NCBI GenBank assembly: GCA_041749255.1
Contig: JBGTBR010000023.1
Location: forward strand, 1 to 64,000
Source: JABDLO01 sp041749255
GTDB lineage: Bacteria; Bacteroidota; Bacteroidia; Chitinophagales; Saprospiraceae
Length of the DNA: 64,000 nt
Reading direction: 5' to 3'
Below the pieces are notes generated by a model. The model was not told the origin of the DNA and did no database searches. It saw only the letters and a list, made by a program, of their open reading frames with translations. The position numbers and the translations under genes were made by a program. Numbering within the stretch: position 1 is the first letter of the stretch; every line of letters starts with the position of its first letter. Of this stretch, positions 53,802 to 63,113 are shown in pieces.

Positions 53802-54542
53802 TCATAAAAATTCTATAGAAATGTTTTCACCATCAAAAACAGCGTAGGAGTAGTGGTGTAGCCAATCACCCAGATTTATATATCGCGACTTTTGGTTTGA
53901 CAATAGGTGATCAATGGGTAAATGCCTGTGCCCGAAAATAAAATAGTCAAAAGACTCATCTTGTAATTTCTTTTCACAAAAGTTAACCAATCGCTCCCTG
54001 GAAACTTCAAATGTAGCCTGATCGTTGGTTGAATGCCTGCTCATTTTACTAAAATATTGCATGATGGGTATTCCTATATCCGGATGTAACCATCTGAATA
54101 TCCACTGACAAATGGAGTTAGAAAAAATGCTCTTAATGATTTTATAACCGGTATCACCAGATCCTAACCCATCTCCATGCCCTATAAAGAAAGATTTTCC
54201 GGAAATGCAATGAACTACAGGGGCTTTCAGTACCGGTATTCCCATTTCTTCAGTAAACCAGGAAAACATCCACATATCGTGGTTACCGGTAAAGAGGTAA
54301 ACCTGTATTCCCTGATCCCTTATCGCGGACAATGCAGCTAGAAACCGAATAAATCTATTTGGGATGACATGCTTGTATTCAAACCAAAAATCAAAAATAT
54401 CTCCGACAAGATAAAGTGTATGACAATCCTTACTTATTTCCTGTAACCATTTTACAAGCATTGATTCCCTTTCATAGGTAGTATGTCTGGCATCTAATCC
54501 CAGGTGGACATCTGACAGAAAATATACCTTCTTACCTTTCAT
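53802..54542 (-). CDS. lpxH: UDP-2,3-diacylglucosamine pyrophosphatase
   Basis: 246-residue metallophosphoesterase cleaving UDP-diacylglucosamine to lipid X, the fourth lipid A step, at the inner face of the membrane. Metal motifs: FLSDVHLGLDARH, LVGDIFDFWFEYKH, FTGNHDMWMF, FIGHGDGLG, and FGHRHLPIDH. Length and motif order fit LpxH (calcineurin-like) rather than LpxI. It complements lpxD, lpxC-fabZ and lpxA about 25 kb away. Monocistronic as far as visible; a general phosphoesterase is a weaker alternative. Confidence 0.9.
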   Translation of the reverse strand: MKGKKVYFLSDVHLGLDARHTTYERESMLVKWLQEISKDCHTLYLVGDIFDFWFEYKHVIPNRFIRFLAALSAIRDQGIQVYLFTGNHDMWMFSWFTEEMGIPVLKAPVVHCISGKSFFIGHGDGLGSGDTGYKIIKSIFSNSICQWIFRWLHPDIGIPIMQYFSKMSRHSTNDQATFEVSRERLVNFCEKKLQDESFDYFIFGHRHLPIDHLLSNQKSRYINLGDWLHHYSYAVFDGENISIEFL

Positions 54543-55064
54543 GCAGCAAATAAAAGAAAGTATAATGACAGATTCGGATATAAAGTGGTAAAATTGAAGT
54601 CAACCAACCTTTTTACTCAAGTATCTATTTCAATAGATAAATTATAATCATGTGGTAGTGACCGTGATTTTTATTGATGGTCTATACCATTTTGTTCGAA
54701 CAAACTTAGCTTCATAAAGTGCAAGATAATCCGTCTAGATATGGATTCACAACTTTAAGTCTTAAGGTTTTACTGCAAAAAAATAATTTTATGGGTTATA
54801 TTTAAGTTAAAATAAGGGTTTTACTCTACTGTTTTCGCATTTTAATTGTATTATAGTATGTATTTATCTATAATCTTATTCAACATACAAATGAAAAGTT
54901 CATTTTTACGTTTAAGGTAAATGTAACTAATCAGCATGGGTAGCATTTAAGATTAGAAAAGAAGACCATTAATGCTGAAATTCTTTGGGTTTCGAAAAAT
55001 GTAATCTTTTTTATTCAAAAATTGATTTATGCTTAATAGTCACTGGTAAACAAATACTCTTTTC
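54543..55064. other. Divergent promoter region between lpxH and the S41 protease
   Basis: 522 bp, very AT-rich, no ORF worth naming, no repeats and no RNA structure recognised. No perfect TAnnTTTG element found close to either start codon. Confidence 0.4.
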
Positions 55065-57230
55065 ATGTCAACTAAAATTAAAAGAATGATCTTCAGAAGT
55101 TCCATCGTGGTTGTCTTACTTAGCATGCTATTCATCACCGGAATATTTCAAAATGATCCGGATACCAGAGATAAAGAAAAAGTGATTCTGGAAGGGGTCA
55201 TGAAATTTCTTGACATTGTCCATTTTTCTCCAAAAGAAATAGATGATGAATTCTCTTTACATGTATATAATAAGTATCTCGACAATCTCGATCCGGGTAA
55301 ACGCTTTTTCATTCTGGAAGATCTCATCGTTTTGGAACCGTTTAAGTTGTCGATTGATGATGAAGTCTTAAATAAAGAACTCGCGTTTTTCGATGCTTCC
55401 GTTGAGGTGATTGAAAATGCCGTTAAACGGGCCAATGATATTTACGATGAAATATCTAAACTGGAGTTTGATTTTACAAAAGATGAATACATCGATGCCA
55501 ATTCTGATGATAAACCTTTTGCAAAAGATATAGAAGAATTAAAAGACCAATGGAGACTTTCCATAAAATACGATATTCTTACCCGATATTACAGAGAACT
55601 GGAAGAGCAAGAGTTTTTGGCAGATGAAAGCAAGAAGCTGTCAGAAAAAGAAATAATGGAAAAAGTAGTGGATAGATCCAGAAAGACTTTCAATGATTGG
55701 TTTAAGCGACTGGAAAAAGAAAGGCGATCAGATAGGTTTGGAGTTTATCTCAATGCCATAGCCAATTACTTTGATCCACATACAGACTATTTCAGCCCAA
55801 AGGAAAAGCAGGATTTTGATATCAATATGGGTGGTAAACTTATCGGTATTGGCGCCAGACTTACTTTCCAGGATGATTATACAAAGGTAGCCAGTATCGT
55901 ACCCGGCGGACCTGCATGGAAAGTTAAAAATCTGGAAGTGGATGATCTCATTTTGAAAGTTCGCCAGGAAGGAGAGGAAGAAGCTCTTGATGTCAAAGGC
56001 ATGAGACTGGACGATGTAGTTCTAAAAATAAGAGGTAAAAAAGGAAGTACCGTTTATTTAACGGTTCAGAAAAAAGATGGTACTGTAAAAAACATATCCA
56101 TTGTAAGAGATGAAGTGGTCATCGATGAATCATTTGCCAGATCTCTGATACTGGAGGTTCCGGGAGTCATCGAAAATATTGGCTATATAAAACTTCCTAA
56201 ATTCTATTCCAGCTTCGAAAAAGAAGATGGCAATTCTTGTGCTCAGGATGTAGCACGGGAACTAGAAAAATTGAAATCTGAAAATGTAAATGGAGTTATT
56301 CTCGATTTAAGAAATAATACGGGAGGTTCTCTTCAGGATGTGATCACCATGTCAGGACTCTTTATTGAAGATGGTCCTATAGTGCAGGTAAAACCCCGCG
56401 GAAGGTCAGCTTATGTGCACAAAGACAATGACAAATCAGTTCAATATGCCGGACCGCTTATCATCCTTGTCAATGACTTCAGTGCCTCTGCATCTGAAAT
56501 TTTAGCTGCAGCACTTCAGGACTATGGTAGAGCAGTCATAGTAGGTAGCAAGTCAACGTATGGAAAAGGTACGGTTCAACGATTTTACGATCTCGACAGA
56601 GCTTTTTCAGGAAATATCTATAAACCTTTGGGCGAATTAAAAGTAACGGTTCAAAAATTTTATCGTATCAATGGTGGTTCTACCCAGCTAAAAGGCGTTG
56701 AATCCGATATCGTTCTTCCAGACAATTATTACTTTTTGGAAACAGGAGAAAAAGATTATACAAACGCCATGGAATGGTCTGAAATCGACAAAGTTGACTA
56801 CGGGCAAAATGTAGTAGAACTTAAAAATATCCATAAGTTAAAGGAGAAAAGTGCGGAAAGAGTTAGTCAGGATGAGAACTTCTCACTTATGATAGATAAT
56901 GCGATGAGATTGAAAGAAAATAGAGCTTTTTCAAAGTTTCCCCTCCATCAGGACACCTATTTCGATTTAATGAAAAACAGGAAAGAAGAATCTAAAAAAT
57001 TTGATATTCTTTTTGAAAACGATCTGGAAAACTGGAATGTAAAAAATCTGACAGCTGATGAAGGCTACCTGCTTTCAGATGAAAGCAGAACTTCAAGGAA
57101 TACAGAATGGCTTAAAGATGTTCAAAAGGATTTCTATCTCTTTGAAACCATGCAAATCATGCGAGACATGATCGAACTGGAGCCTTCCTTTGCCAATATC
57201 GAAATGGTCAATAAAAAGAGTACTCCGTAA
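55065..57230 (+). CDS. prc: Carboxy-terminal processing (tail-specific) protease, S41 family
   Basis: 721 residues with an N-terminal export signal or anchor (about 8-27). Order: helical N-terminal domain (30-235) with YLDNLDPGKRFFILEDL and YFDPHTDYFSPKEK; PDZ domain (about 250-355; GIGARLTFQDDYTKVASIVPGGPAWK); S41 protease core with catalytic Ser in DFSASASEILAAALQ and Lys in YGKGTVQRF (about residues 475-500); C-terminal DUF3340-like tail. This is the Prc/Tsp architecture: degradation or maturation of envelope proteins in the periplasm. It ends in its own terminator. Full length. Confidence 0.94.
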   Translation: MSTKIKRMIFRSSIVVVLLSMLFITGIFQNDPDTRDKEKVILEGVMKFLDIVHFSPKEIDDEFSLHVYNKYLDNLDPGKRFFILEDLIVLEPFKLSIDDEVLNKELAFFDASVEVIENAVKRANDIYDEISKLEFDFTKDEYIDANSDDKPFAKDIEELKDQWRLSIKYDILTRYYRELEEQEFLADESKKLSEKEIMEKVVDRSRKTFNDWFKRLEKERRSDRFGVYLNAIANYFDPHTDYFSPKEKQDFDINMGGKLIGIGARLTFQDDYTKVASIVPGGPAWKVKNLEVDDLILKVRQEGEEEALDVKGMRLDDVVLKIRGKKGSTVYLTVQKKDGTVKNISIVRDEVVIDESFARSLILEVPGVIENIGYIKLPKFYSSFEKEDGNSCAQDVARELEKLKSENVNGVILDLRNNTGGSLQDVITMSGLFIEDGPIVQVKPRGRSAYVHKDNDKSVQYAGPLIILVNDFSASASEILAAALQDYGRAVIVGSKSTYGKGTVQRFYDLDRAFSGNIYKPLGELKVTVQKFYRINGGSTQLKGVESDIVLPDNYYFLETGEKDYTNAMEWSEIDKVDYGQNVVELKNIHKLKEKSAERVSQDENFSLMIDNAMRLKENRAFSKFPLHQDTYFDLMKNRKEESKKFDILFENDLENWNVKNLTADEGYLLSDESRTSRNTEWLKDVQKDFYLFETMQIMRDMIELEPSFANIEMVNKKSTP

Positions 57231-57258
57231 TTAAGAATTAAAATTAATGATTTAATGT

Positions 57259-57290
57259 AAAGCCATGCAGATATGCAGGGCTTTATTTTT
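57259..57290 (+). terminator. Terminator after the S41 protease gene
   Basis: AAAGCC (57259-57264) pairs with GGCTTT (57279-57284), with inner TGCA-GATA-TGCA, followed by ATTTTTG. Lies 29 nt past the stop codon. Confidence 0.8.
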
Positions 57291-57311
57291 GTTAAACAAC
57301 CTGGCGAGACA

Positions 57312-57480
57312 CTAGTGTCGTGTCACACATATTCTTGACAGTCCAAGTCTTGCTCTTTTCCAGCCTGTTTTCGGAAAAAAATCCTTACGTCCGCCAGAGG
57401 CGGATGCGCGGATTTTTATTCTCAACAGCCAGAAAAATAGCTGCGACTTAACCGTCAGGATACATGTGACACGACACTAG
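57312..57480 (+). mobile_element. MITE-like element, copy B (169 bp)
   Basis: Bounded by CTAGTGTCGTGTCACA at the left and its exact inverse at the right (16 bp perfect; weaker pairing continues inward). It has the same length as the copy at 10143-10311 in opposite orientation. Inside is a hairpin, AAAATCC...CCGCC-AGA-GGCGG...GGATTTTT, better preserved here than in copy A. CTAG at each end may be part of the termini or a duplicated 4-bp target of the YTAR kind used by IS5-type elements; which cannot be told from two copies. No coding capacity. Confidence 0.88.
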
Positions 57481-57563
57481 CGGTTCCTTTCTAACTCAAA
57501 AAGTTAATACAAGAATGTAAATTTAACTGTCTTTCTCCTATATCCGTAAAGGCAAAGGTCAGT

Positions 57564-58304
57564 TTATCGGGATAAATAACCTCCGTCGATTGGAAGATAG
57601 GCACCCGTCACAAAAGAACTTTTGTCGGAACTCAACCATATGACCATTTCTGCCACTTCTTCCGATTCGCCCAATCTTCCAATAGGGTGCAAAGTGACCA
57701 GAGTGTCTAACATATCTTTGGGTAAATCCTTTAATAAAGGCGTATTTATAAAGGCCGGGCCGATGGCATTTATCCTTATTCCGGCTGCACCGTATTCCTG
57801 AGCCGCCGTTTTAGTAAGACCGTTCACTCCATGTTTGGCAGCAACATAGGCAGGAGAATTAGCAAATCCGACACTTCCAAGTATAGAAGAAATATTCACA
57901 ATTGACCCACCGCCAGACTTCAACATTTGGGGAATTTGATATTTCATACAATAAAACACCCCGGATAAATTGATGCCAATCACAAAAGACCAGGACTCCA
58001 GGGAATAATCAGCGGTAGGATTTTGTTCGCCCCCAATTCCCGCATTGTTACAGGCATAATCAAGGCGTCCAAAAACAGCAACAGCCTCGGCGGCAAGATG
58101 TTGGCATTGCTCAGGTTTGGATATGTCACACAATATAAATTTTGCTTTCCCGCCCTGACTTATAATTTGATTGGCTACATCCTTTCCCTCCTTCTCCTGA
58201 ATATCCGAAACTATTACCTTAGCGCCTTCACGGGCATATGCAAGGGCACAGGCTTTACCTATACCCGAAGCTGCACCCGTCACAATAGCAACTTTATCTT
58301 TCAT
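57564..58304 (-). CDS. Short-chain dehydrogenase/reductase (glucose-1-dehydrogenase-like)
   Basis: 246-residue classical SDR. NAD(P) motif TGAASGIGKACA (about 9-20), NNAGIGGEQNP, Ser in NISSILGSVGF, YVAAKHG (YxxxK), PAFINTPLL, and C-terminal SFVTGAYLPIDGGYLSR. The acidic residue after the second strand (VSDIQEKEG) suggests NAD preference. Members act on sugars, steroids or acyl chains; substrate unknown. It stands alone, 84 bp from the MITE-like element. Confidence 0.9.
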   Translation of the reverse strand: MKDKVAIVTGAASGIGKACALAYAREGAKVIVSDIQEKEGKDVANQIISQGGKAKFILCDISKPEQCQHLAAEAVAVFGRLDYACNNAGIGGEQNPTADYSLESWSFVIGINLSGVFYCMKYQIPQMLKSGGGSIVNISSILGSVGFANSPAYVAAKHGVNGLTKTAAQEYGAAGIRINAIGPAFINTPLLKDLPKDMLDTLVTLHPIGRLGESEEVAEMVIWLSSDKSSFVTGAYLPIDGGYLSR

Positions 58305-58658
58305 AACTTAAATTATATTTTTAATGGCTTACTGAGCCTTTGAAGTGCAAAATACTAAAAACCCGACATATAACAATCCAGATTATACTTTTTCTCAGGC
58401 TTGATATTTTCCAGATTGAAAATATATTCTAACTTTCTTACATGGTTTATCAGTTTAAAGTTCAGGAGTAATGGTTTTGAATTATCGGGTTGAAACACGG
58501 CTTCCTCTGACAGAAAAACTTCATGGTACACAAAACGGCTTAAAGATTTTCAAAAGAATGCAATTTTCATAAACACTGAATATCACTTTGCAGTTGTACT
58601 CTTCAAATATGGAAAAACTACAATGTATTATAAACTTGACCCTACTTTATAAATAGTA
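58305..58658. other. Divergent spacer between the SDR and pirin genes
   Basis: 354 bp without a gene, repeat or recognisable structure; presumably contains promoters for both neighbours. Confidence 0.4.
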
Positions 58659-59546
58659 TTGGAAATGAAAAAAAGAAGCATAGAATTAGTACTACCTCCG
58701 AGAGAACCCCATTTTGTGGGAGATGGATTTAGAGTTCATAACTTTATTCCGGGTGGAAATCAGATCAGCATGTTCAGAATGGATCCTTTTATCATGTTGG
58801 ATTACAATTCAAAATATTACTTCCCTCCATCAGAAAAGGCGAGAGGTGTAAGCGTGCACCCGCATCGGGGATTCGAGACCGTGACCATCGCTTATAAAGG
58901 AAAAATTGCCCACCATGACAGCAGTGGTGGTGGTGGAGTCATTTGTGAAGGCGATGTCCAATGGATGACGGCGGCCTCTGGAATTCTTCATAAAGAGTAC
59001 CATGAAGAGAATTTTAGTCGTGAGGGCGGTGAATTTCAGATGGTTCAACTCTGGGTCAATCTACCGGCTAAATATAAAATGACTAAGCCCAAATATCAGG
59101 CTATTTCTCACAAGGACATCGCCACGTATACTTTACCCGGAGAAGCAGGAAGAGTAGAGATCATAGCTGGCGAGTTTATGGGTGTAGAAGGTACGGCTTC
59201 TACATTTACTCCTGTGCATTTATATAATGTCTTCTTACAAAAAGGAGGCAAAACAGAATTCAGTTTGCCCTCTCATTACAATACAGGTTTATTGGTGGTT
59301 GAAGGAAGTATTCAAATTAATAGCGATGTTGTAGTCAACTCAGACCACTTTGCTTTATTGAAGAATGACGGAGAGTCCTTTTTAATTGAAGCTGAGAAAA
59401 ATGCCATTGTTTTGATAATCAGTGGTGAACCCATAAAGGAACCCATAGTAGCACATGGCCCGTTTGTCATGAATACAAGACAAGAAATATCCGAAGCAAT
59501 CCAGGATTACAACATGGGTAAATTTGGTTATCTGGAGGATCATTAA
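58659..59546 (+). CDS. Pirin-family cupin protein
   Basis: 295 residues with two cupin domains. The N-terminal one carries the metal-binding motif: VHPHRGFETVTIAYKGKIAHHDS, with the three His and downstream Glu (GDVQWMTAASGILHKEY). The family also shows FQMVQLWVNLPAKYKM and the second cupin with VHLYNVFLQKGGKTEF and GPFVMNTRQEISEA at the end. Pirins are iron proteins, some with quercetin dioxygenase activity; the role here is open. It is convergent with the histidine kinase gene. Confidence 0.92.
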   Translation: MEMKKRSIELVLPPREPHFVGDGFRVHNFIPGGNQISMFRMDPFIMLDYNSKYYFPPSEKARGVSVHPHRGFETVTIAYKGKIAHHDSSGGGGVICEGDVQWMTAASGILHKEYHEENFSREGGEFQMVQLWVNLPAKYKMTKPKYQAISHKDIATYTLPGEAGRVEIIAGEFMGVEGTASTFTPVHLYNVFLQKGGKTEFSLPSHYNTGLLVVEGSIQINSDVVVNSDHFALLKNDGESFLIEAEKNAIVLIISGEPIKEPIVAHGPFVMNTRQEISEAIQDYNMGKFGYLEDH

Positions 59547-59602
59547 GCCATTTCCAAAACAATACATTGCAATTGTAAATTCGATGCTTTTTTCGCCCAA
59601 TT

Positions 59603-61012
59603 TTAATCCTTTTTGCCTACATCAGCTGTTGCGAAAAATGGATCATGTACAACTTCGGTAATGCGGGGGAAGCTTAAATTAAACAGCGCTCCTTTACCTG
59701 TTGCGGAATCCACGCGAATATTTCCTTGGTGAAGGTGCATGATTTGCTGAGATAAGGATAGTCCTATTCCAGATCCACCTGCCTTCGTAGTGTAAAAAGG
59801 AACAAAAATTCTTTTTAAATCTTCATCATCTATTCCCTGACCATTATCGCGAATACTCAATTCTACCGTTTTAGGTTTTGCCATGATGGCAATAGTGATT
59901 TCTTTATCCTCTATACCTACTAAAGCTTCTTTGGCATTTTTCATCATATTCAGTAATACCTGATGGATCAGTTGCTTATCCACCTTGACAAACAGACTCG
60001 CAGGATTAGCCTGCCTGGTGATTTGGATGTCGGCGTTTTTCAAATCCTGTTTCCATAGTTCCATCATTTCATTGACCAATTCATTGATTTCCATGGATTC
60101 CATATTTAAATGTGGAATATTGGTATAGTTGCGATAGGCTTCAACAAATCTGATCAGGCCTTCGCTTCTTTTTTCAATCGTTTTCAAACCAAGAGTGAGG
60201 TCGTCAAAACTTTCTTCAGGAATACTATACACCTTTTCGTTTTTAAATGAGTCACTTTTCAATATGTCTTTCAACGTAGAAGTGAGCGTGGATATAGGAG
60301 TGATAGAATTCATAATTTCATGTCGTAAAACACGGGTGAGGTTTTGCCAGGCCTCCAGTTCATTTTGCTCCAATTCTGAATAAATATTCTGAAGGGCTAC
60401 CACCTTCCATTCTTTGCCTTTCATTTTGATGGATGTCATTTTTAGCGATAACTGCACATTGGCATCCATTCTGACAAGTACATCAGAGCCATAATCCATC
60501 CTCAATAAATGCTTGTACAATTTGGGGTAGTCATATTTTATTTCGGAAATCTTTCTCATGTTTTCCTTTTGTAATAGCTCTTTTGCCATTCGGTTATAAA
60601 CGCCGATGTTACCTTCATAATCAAATGAAATGATGCCTGTATGTATGTGCTCCAAAATCATTGAAGCAAAAAGCAGGTGTTCTTCTTTTTCCAATCTTGT
60701 TTTTCTAAAAACATTCATCACCTCATGGAGGGATCGGTTGAGCTCTCTGTAAGTAGCTCCTTTATCATTATCCGCAGTATATCCCGAAACAAAATCTGCA
60801 TACTTTACCGAATCGAGGAATTTACTGACCTTCTTATTGGTGACATTGACATATCGAATGAGTTCGAAAAACAAGTAAACCAGTGCGGTCAACAATACAA
60901 AGATGCTCAGGGTGTTTTCGTTAATGTACCAAAACTTGATAAGTAGGAACATAACGATGCCCATCAATAAGAGTCTAATAAATATACCTACCGTAAAATG
61001 CTTTAAAATCAA
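59603..61012 (-). CDS. Sensor histidine kinase (NtrY/NtrB-like)
   Basis: 469 residues: two membrane helices (about 10-29 and 34-54) with almost no periplasmic loop, a coiled linker, a PAS-like domain (about 110-215), HisKA with the phospho-acceptor His in LRHEIMNSITPISTL (about 230), and HATPase with VLLNMMKNAKEAL (N box), DNGQGIDDEDLKRIF (G1), FVPFYTTKAGGSGIGLSL (F/G2). It lies 34 bp downstream of the sigma-54 activator gene and is its likely partner. The lack of an outer sensor domain suggests it senses a membrane or cytoplasmic signal through PAS. Confidence 0.92.
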   Translation of the reverse strand: MILKHFTVGIFIRLLLMGIVMFLLIKFWYINENTLSIFVLLTALVYLFFELIRYVNVTNKKVSKFLDSVKYADFVSGYTADNDKGATYRELNRSLHEVMNVFRKTRLEKEEHLLFASMILEHIHTGIISFDYEGNIGVYNRMAKELLQKENMRKISEIKYDYPKLYKHLLRMDYGSDVLVRMDANVQLSLKMTSIKMKGKEWKVVALQNIYSELEQNELEAWQNLTRVLRHEIMNSITPISTLTSTLKDILKSDSFKNEKVYSIPEESFDDLTLGLKTIEKRSEGLIRFVEAYRNYTNIPHLNMESMEINELVNEMMELWKQDLKNADIQITRQANPASLFVKVDKQLIHQVLLNMMKNAKEALVGIEDKEITIAIMAKPKTVELSIRDNGQGIDDEDLKRIFVPFYTTKAGGSGIGLSLSQQIMHLHQGNIRVDSATGKGALFNLSFPRITEVVHDPFFATADVGKKD

Positions 61013-61046
61013 ATTTTATGCTTTGTATTGTACGATGAATTTCGCA

Positions 61047-62435
61047 TTATATGCCATATTTTTCAAGCCTTCTGTAAAGGGACGAACGCGTTAGTCCCAA
61101 TTCCTTTGCCGCCATAGTGATATTGCCGTTGTTCTTTTGGAGTGCTTTTCTTATGAGCATTCTTTCCAGATCCTGAATATTTAAATGATCGATATCGGGA
61201 TTCTGTTTAGAACTGGTCTCCGGTTGTGCCATTTTGGGTGCAAAAAAGTCTTCTGGCTGCAGTACGGATTGATGACTCAGAATGACTGCTCTTTCAACAC
61301 TGTGCTGCAATTCGCGAATATTCCCTGGCCAGGGATATTTTTGCAGCCTTTTAAGTGCCGCTTCACTGGCTTTATATATTTCCTTTTTGTATTTTCCAGC
61401 ATACACTTTAATATAATGCTCAACTATAAGCGGTAAATCTTCCAGCCTCTCCCTTAATGGTGGAATGGAGATTTCAATGGTATTTATACGGTATAACAAG
61501 TCCTGTCGAAATTTAGATTCCTTAATCATTTCATGTAAAGAAACATTTGTCGCGCTGATTAAACGGATATCCGTTACATTTTCTTTATTACTACCAATCC
61601 GGTTAAACTTCCCTGTCTGCAATACACGTAATAGTTTGGTTTGCTGGTTCATGGAAATATTGGAAATCTCATCCAGAAATAAAGTGCCTTTGTGAGCCAT
61701 TTCAATTCGTCCTGGTCTGTCTTCCTTGGCATCTGTAAACGCCCCTTTCATATGACCAAATAACTCACTTTCAAACAATGACTCGGGGATGGATCCTAAA
61801 TCTACTGTTACAAAAGCTTCAGAATATCTCAATGACTGCCTGTGTATAGCTCTGGCTATGAGTTCTTTACCCGTTCCATTTTCACCATATATCAGAATTC
61901 CCGCTTCTGTTTTTGCTACTCTGTCAATGGTATTGAAAATTCTTTGCATCGATTCACTCTGACCAATGATATGGGAGAAGGATTTGTCCAGATCAGAATA
62001 AATTTTCCTTTTATGTTCTTTTAAGTCACTGACTTCCCTGTTGGCGTTTTTGAGGTTCATTGCAGCATTGATGGTAGCCAACAGCTTTTCATTTTCCCAG
62101 GGCTTCAGTACAAAATCTGTAGCACCCTCTTTAATGGCTTTAACCGCCATATGCACATCTCCATAGGCTGTAATCATCACTACTACTGCCCCTGGATCTA
62201 TTTTCAGAATTCTGTCAAGCCAGTAAAAACCCTCATGACCCCTACTCACATCCAGGTTATAATTCATGTCCAGCAAAATGACATCGTATTGATCGTTTTG
62301 GATGAGTGTTGGGATCATCACGGGATTGGTTTCAATGTCAATTCTCCTAAAATGCCGTTTTAAAAATATCCGTGCAGCATGCAAAATATCTTCATTATCA
62401 TCCACGATCAAAATGGTTCCAAGCTTTCCATCCAT
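61047..62435 (-). CDS. Sigma-54-dependent response regulator (NtrC family)
   Basis: 462 residues: receiver domain (1-125) with phospho-acceptor Asp56 (VILLDMNYN) and the acidic pair in VDDNED; AAA+ domain (about 150-385) with Walker A GENGTGKE, Walker B GTLFLDEIS, and the sigma-54 contact loop as GAFTDA, where GAFTGA is usual; C-terminal Fis-type HTH (NNGNITMAAKELGLTRSSLYRRLEKYGI). It activates sigma-54 promoters after phosphorylation, most likely by the adjacent kinase. First gene of the two-gene operon. Confidence 0.94.
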   Translation of the reverse strand: MDGKLGTILIVDDNEDILHAARIFLKRHFRRIDIETNPVMIPTLIQNDQYDVILLDMNYNLDVSRGHEGFYWLDRILKIDPGAVVVMITAYGDVHMAVKAIKEGATDFVLKPWENEKLLATINAAMNLKNANREVSDLKEHKRKIYSDLDKSFSHIIGQSESMQRIFNTIDRVAKTEAGILIYGENGTGKELIARAIHRQSLRYSEAFVTVDLGSIPESLFESELFGHMKGAFTDAKEDRPGRIEMAHKGTLFLDEISNISMNQQTKLLRVLQTGKFNRIGSNKENVTDIRLISATNVSLHEMIKESKFRQDLLYRINTIEISIPPLRERLEDLPLIVEHYIKVYAGKYKKEIYKASEAALKRLQKYPWPGNIRELQHSVERAVILSHQSVLQPEDFFAPKMAQPETSSKQNPDIDHLNIQDLERMLIRKALQKNNGNITMAAKELGLTRSSLYRRLEKYGI

Positions 62436-63113
62436 CTTTTTACTGTTTCATATTCATTACAGTGAATTTTAAAATAAAATCATTTCATTATTATAATATA
62501 CTACTCCTACTACTACAATTAAAGGCAAAACCAAAGATATGAACAATATTACTTATTCCTTTAACCCGGTTTATACAATAGAAAATCCCCGTCTTCGATA
62601 GTTGTTCGGCTTTGCTACTTTTCCTCATTGTTAAGCCATTGTGAAATAAGGGTTAAAGGTTTCAAAAATAGTTACTTCTAAAAAAACGCTATTACTTCCA
62701 GAAAGGTATTATCTAAGATGGTACAGTCAAAGACCTCAGCTTATAAAATGAAATTTAAGACAATATTTTATCCATTAAACCGCTTTTGTAATAGTAAACT
62801 GATGTTTAGTTAAAGGGACAACAAAATTGATGGAAAAAATGGGCTGTTAACATCCAATCCATACCTGGGTGAGTATTTAGAATTGAAATAATGAAGTCAT
62901 TTAAAAAAATAATTGCGGTATACCTAATACTTATATATTAAATATTTTTATATTTGTTTGTCTTGTACCATTTGATCTCAAACAAAGGTAATTGCATTGG
63001 TAAATTCAGATCAAATGGTTTGCGTTTAAAGAAAATTGAAACAAGTACTCCTCATTTATTTTATAAAGCTATTTGTGAAAATAAAATAAAAGCCGGGTCG
63101 CAATGTCACTTAT
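62436..63113. other. Long AT-rich spacer before the truncated helicase-like ORF
   Basis: 678 bp. No convincing gene. A perfect TAnnTTTG match (TATATTTG, 62949-62956) lies about 160 bp before the next gene, without a TTG at a suitable distance. No repeat or terminator recognised. Confidence 0.4.
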
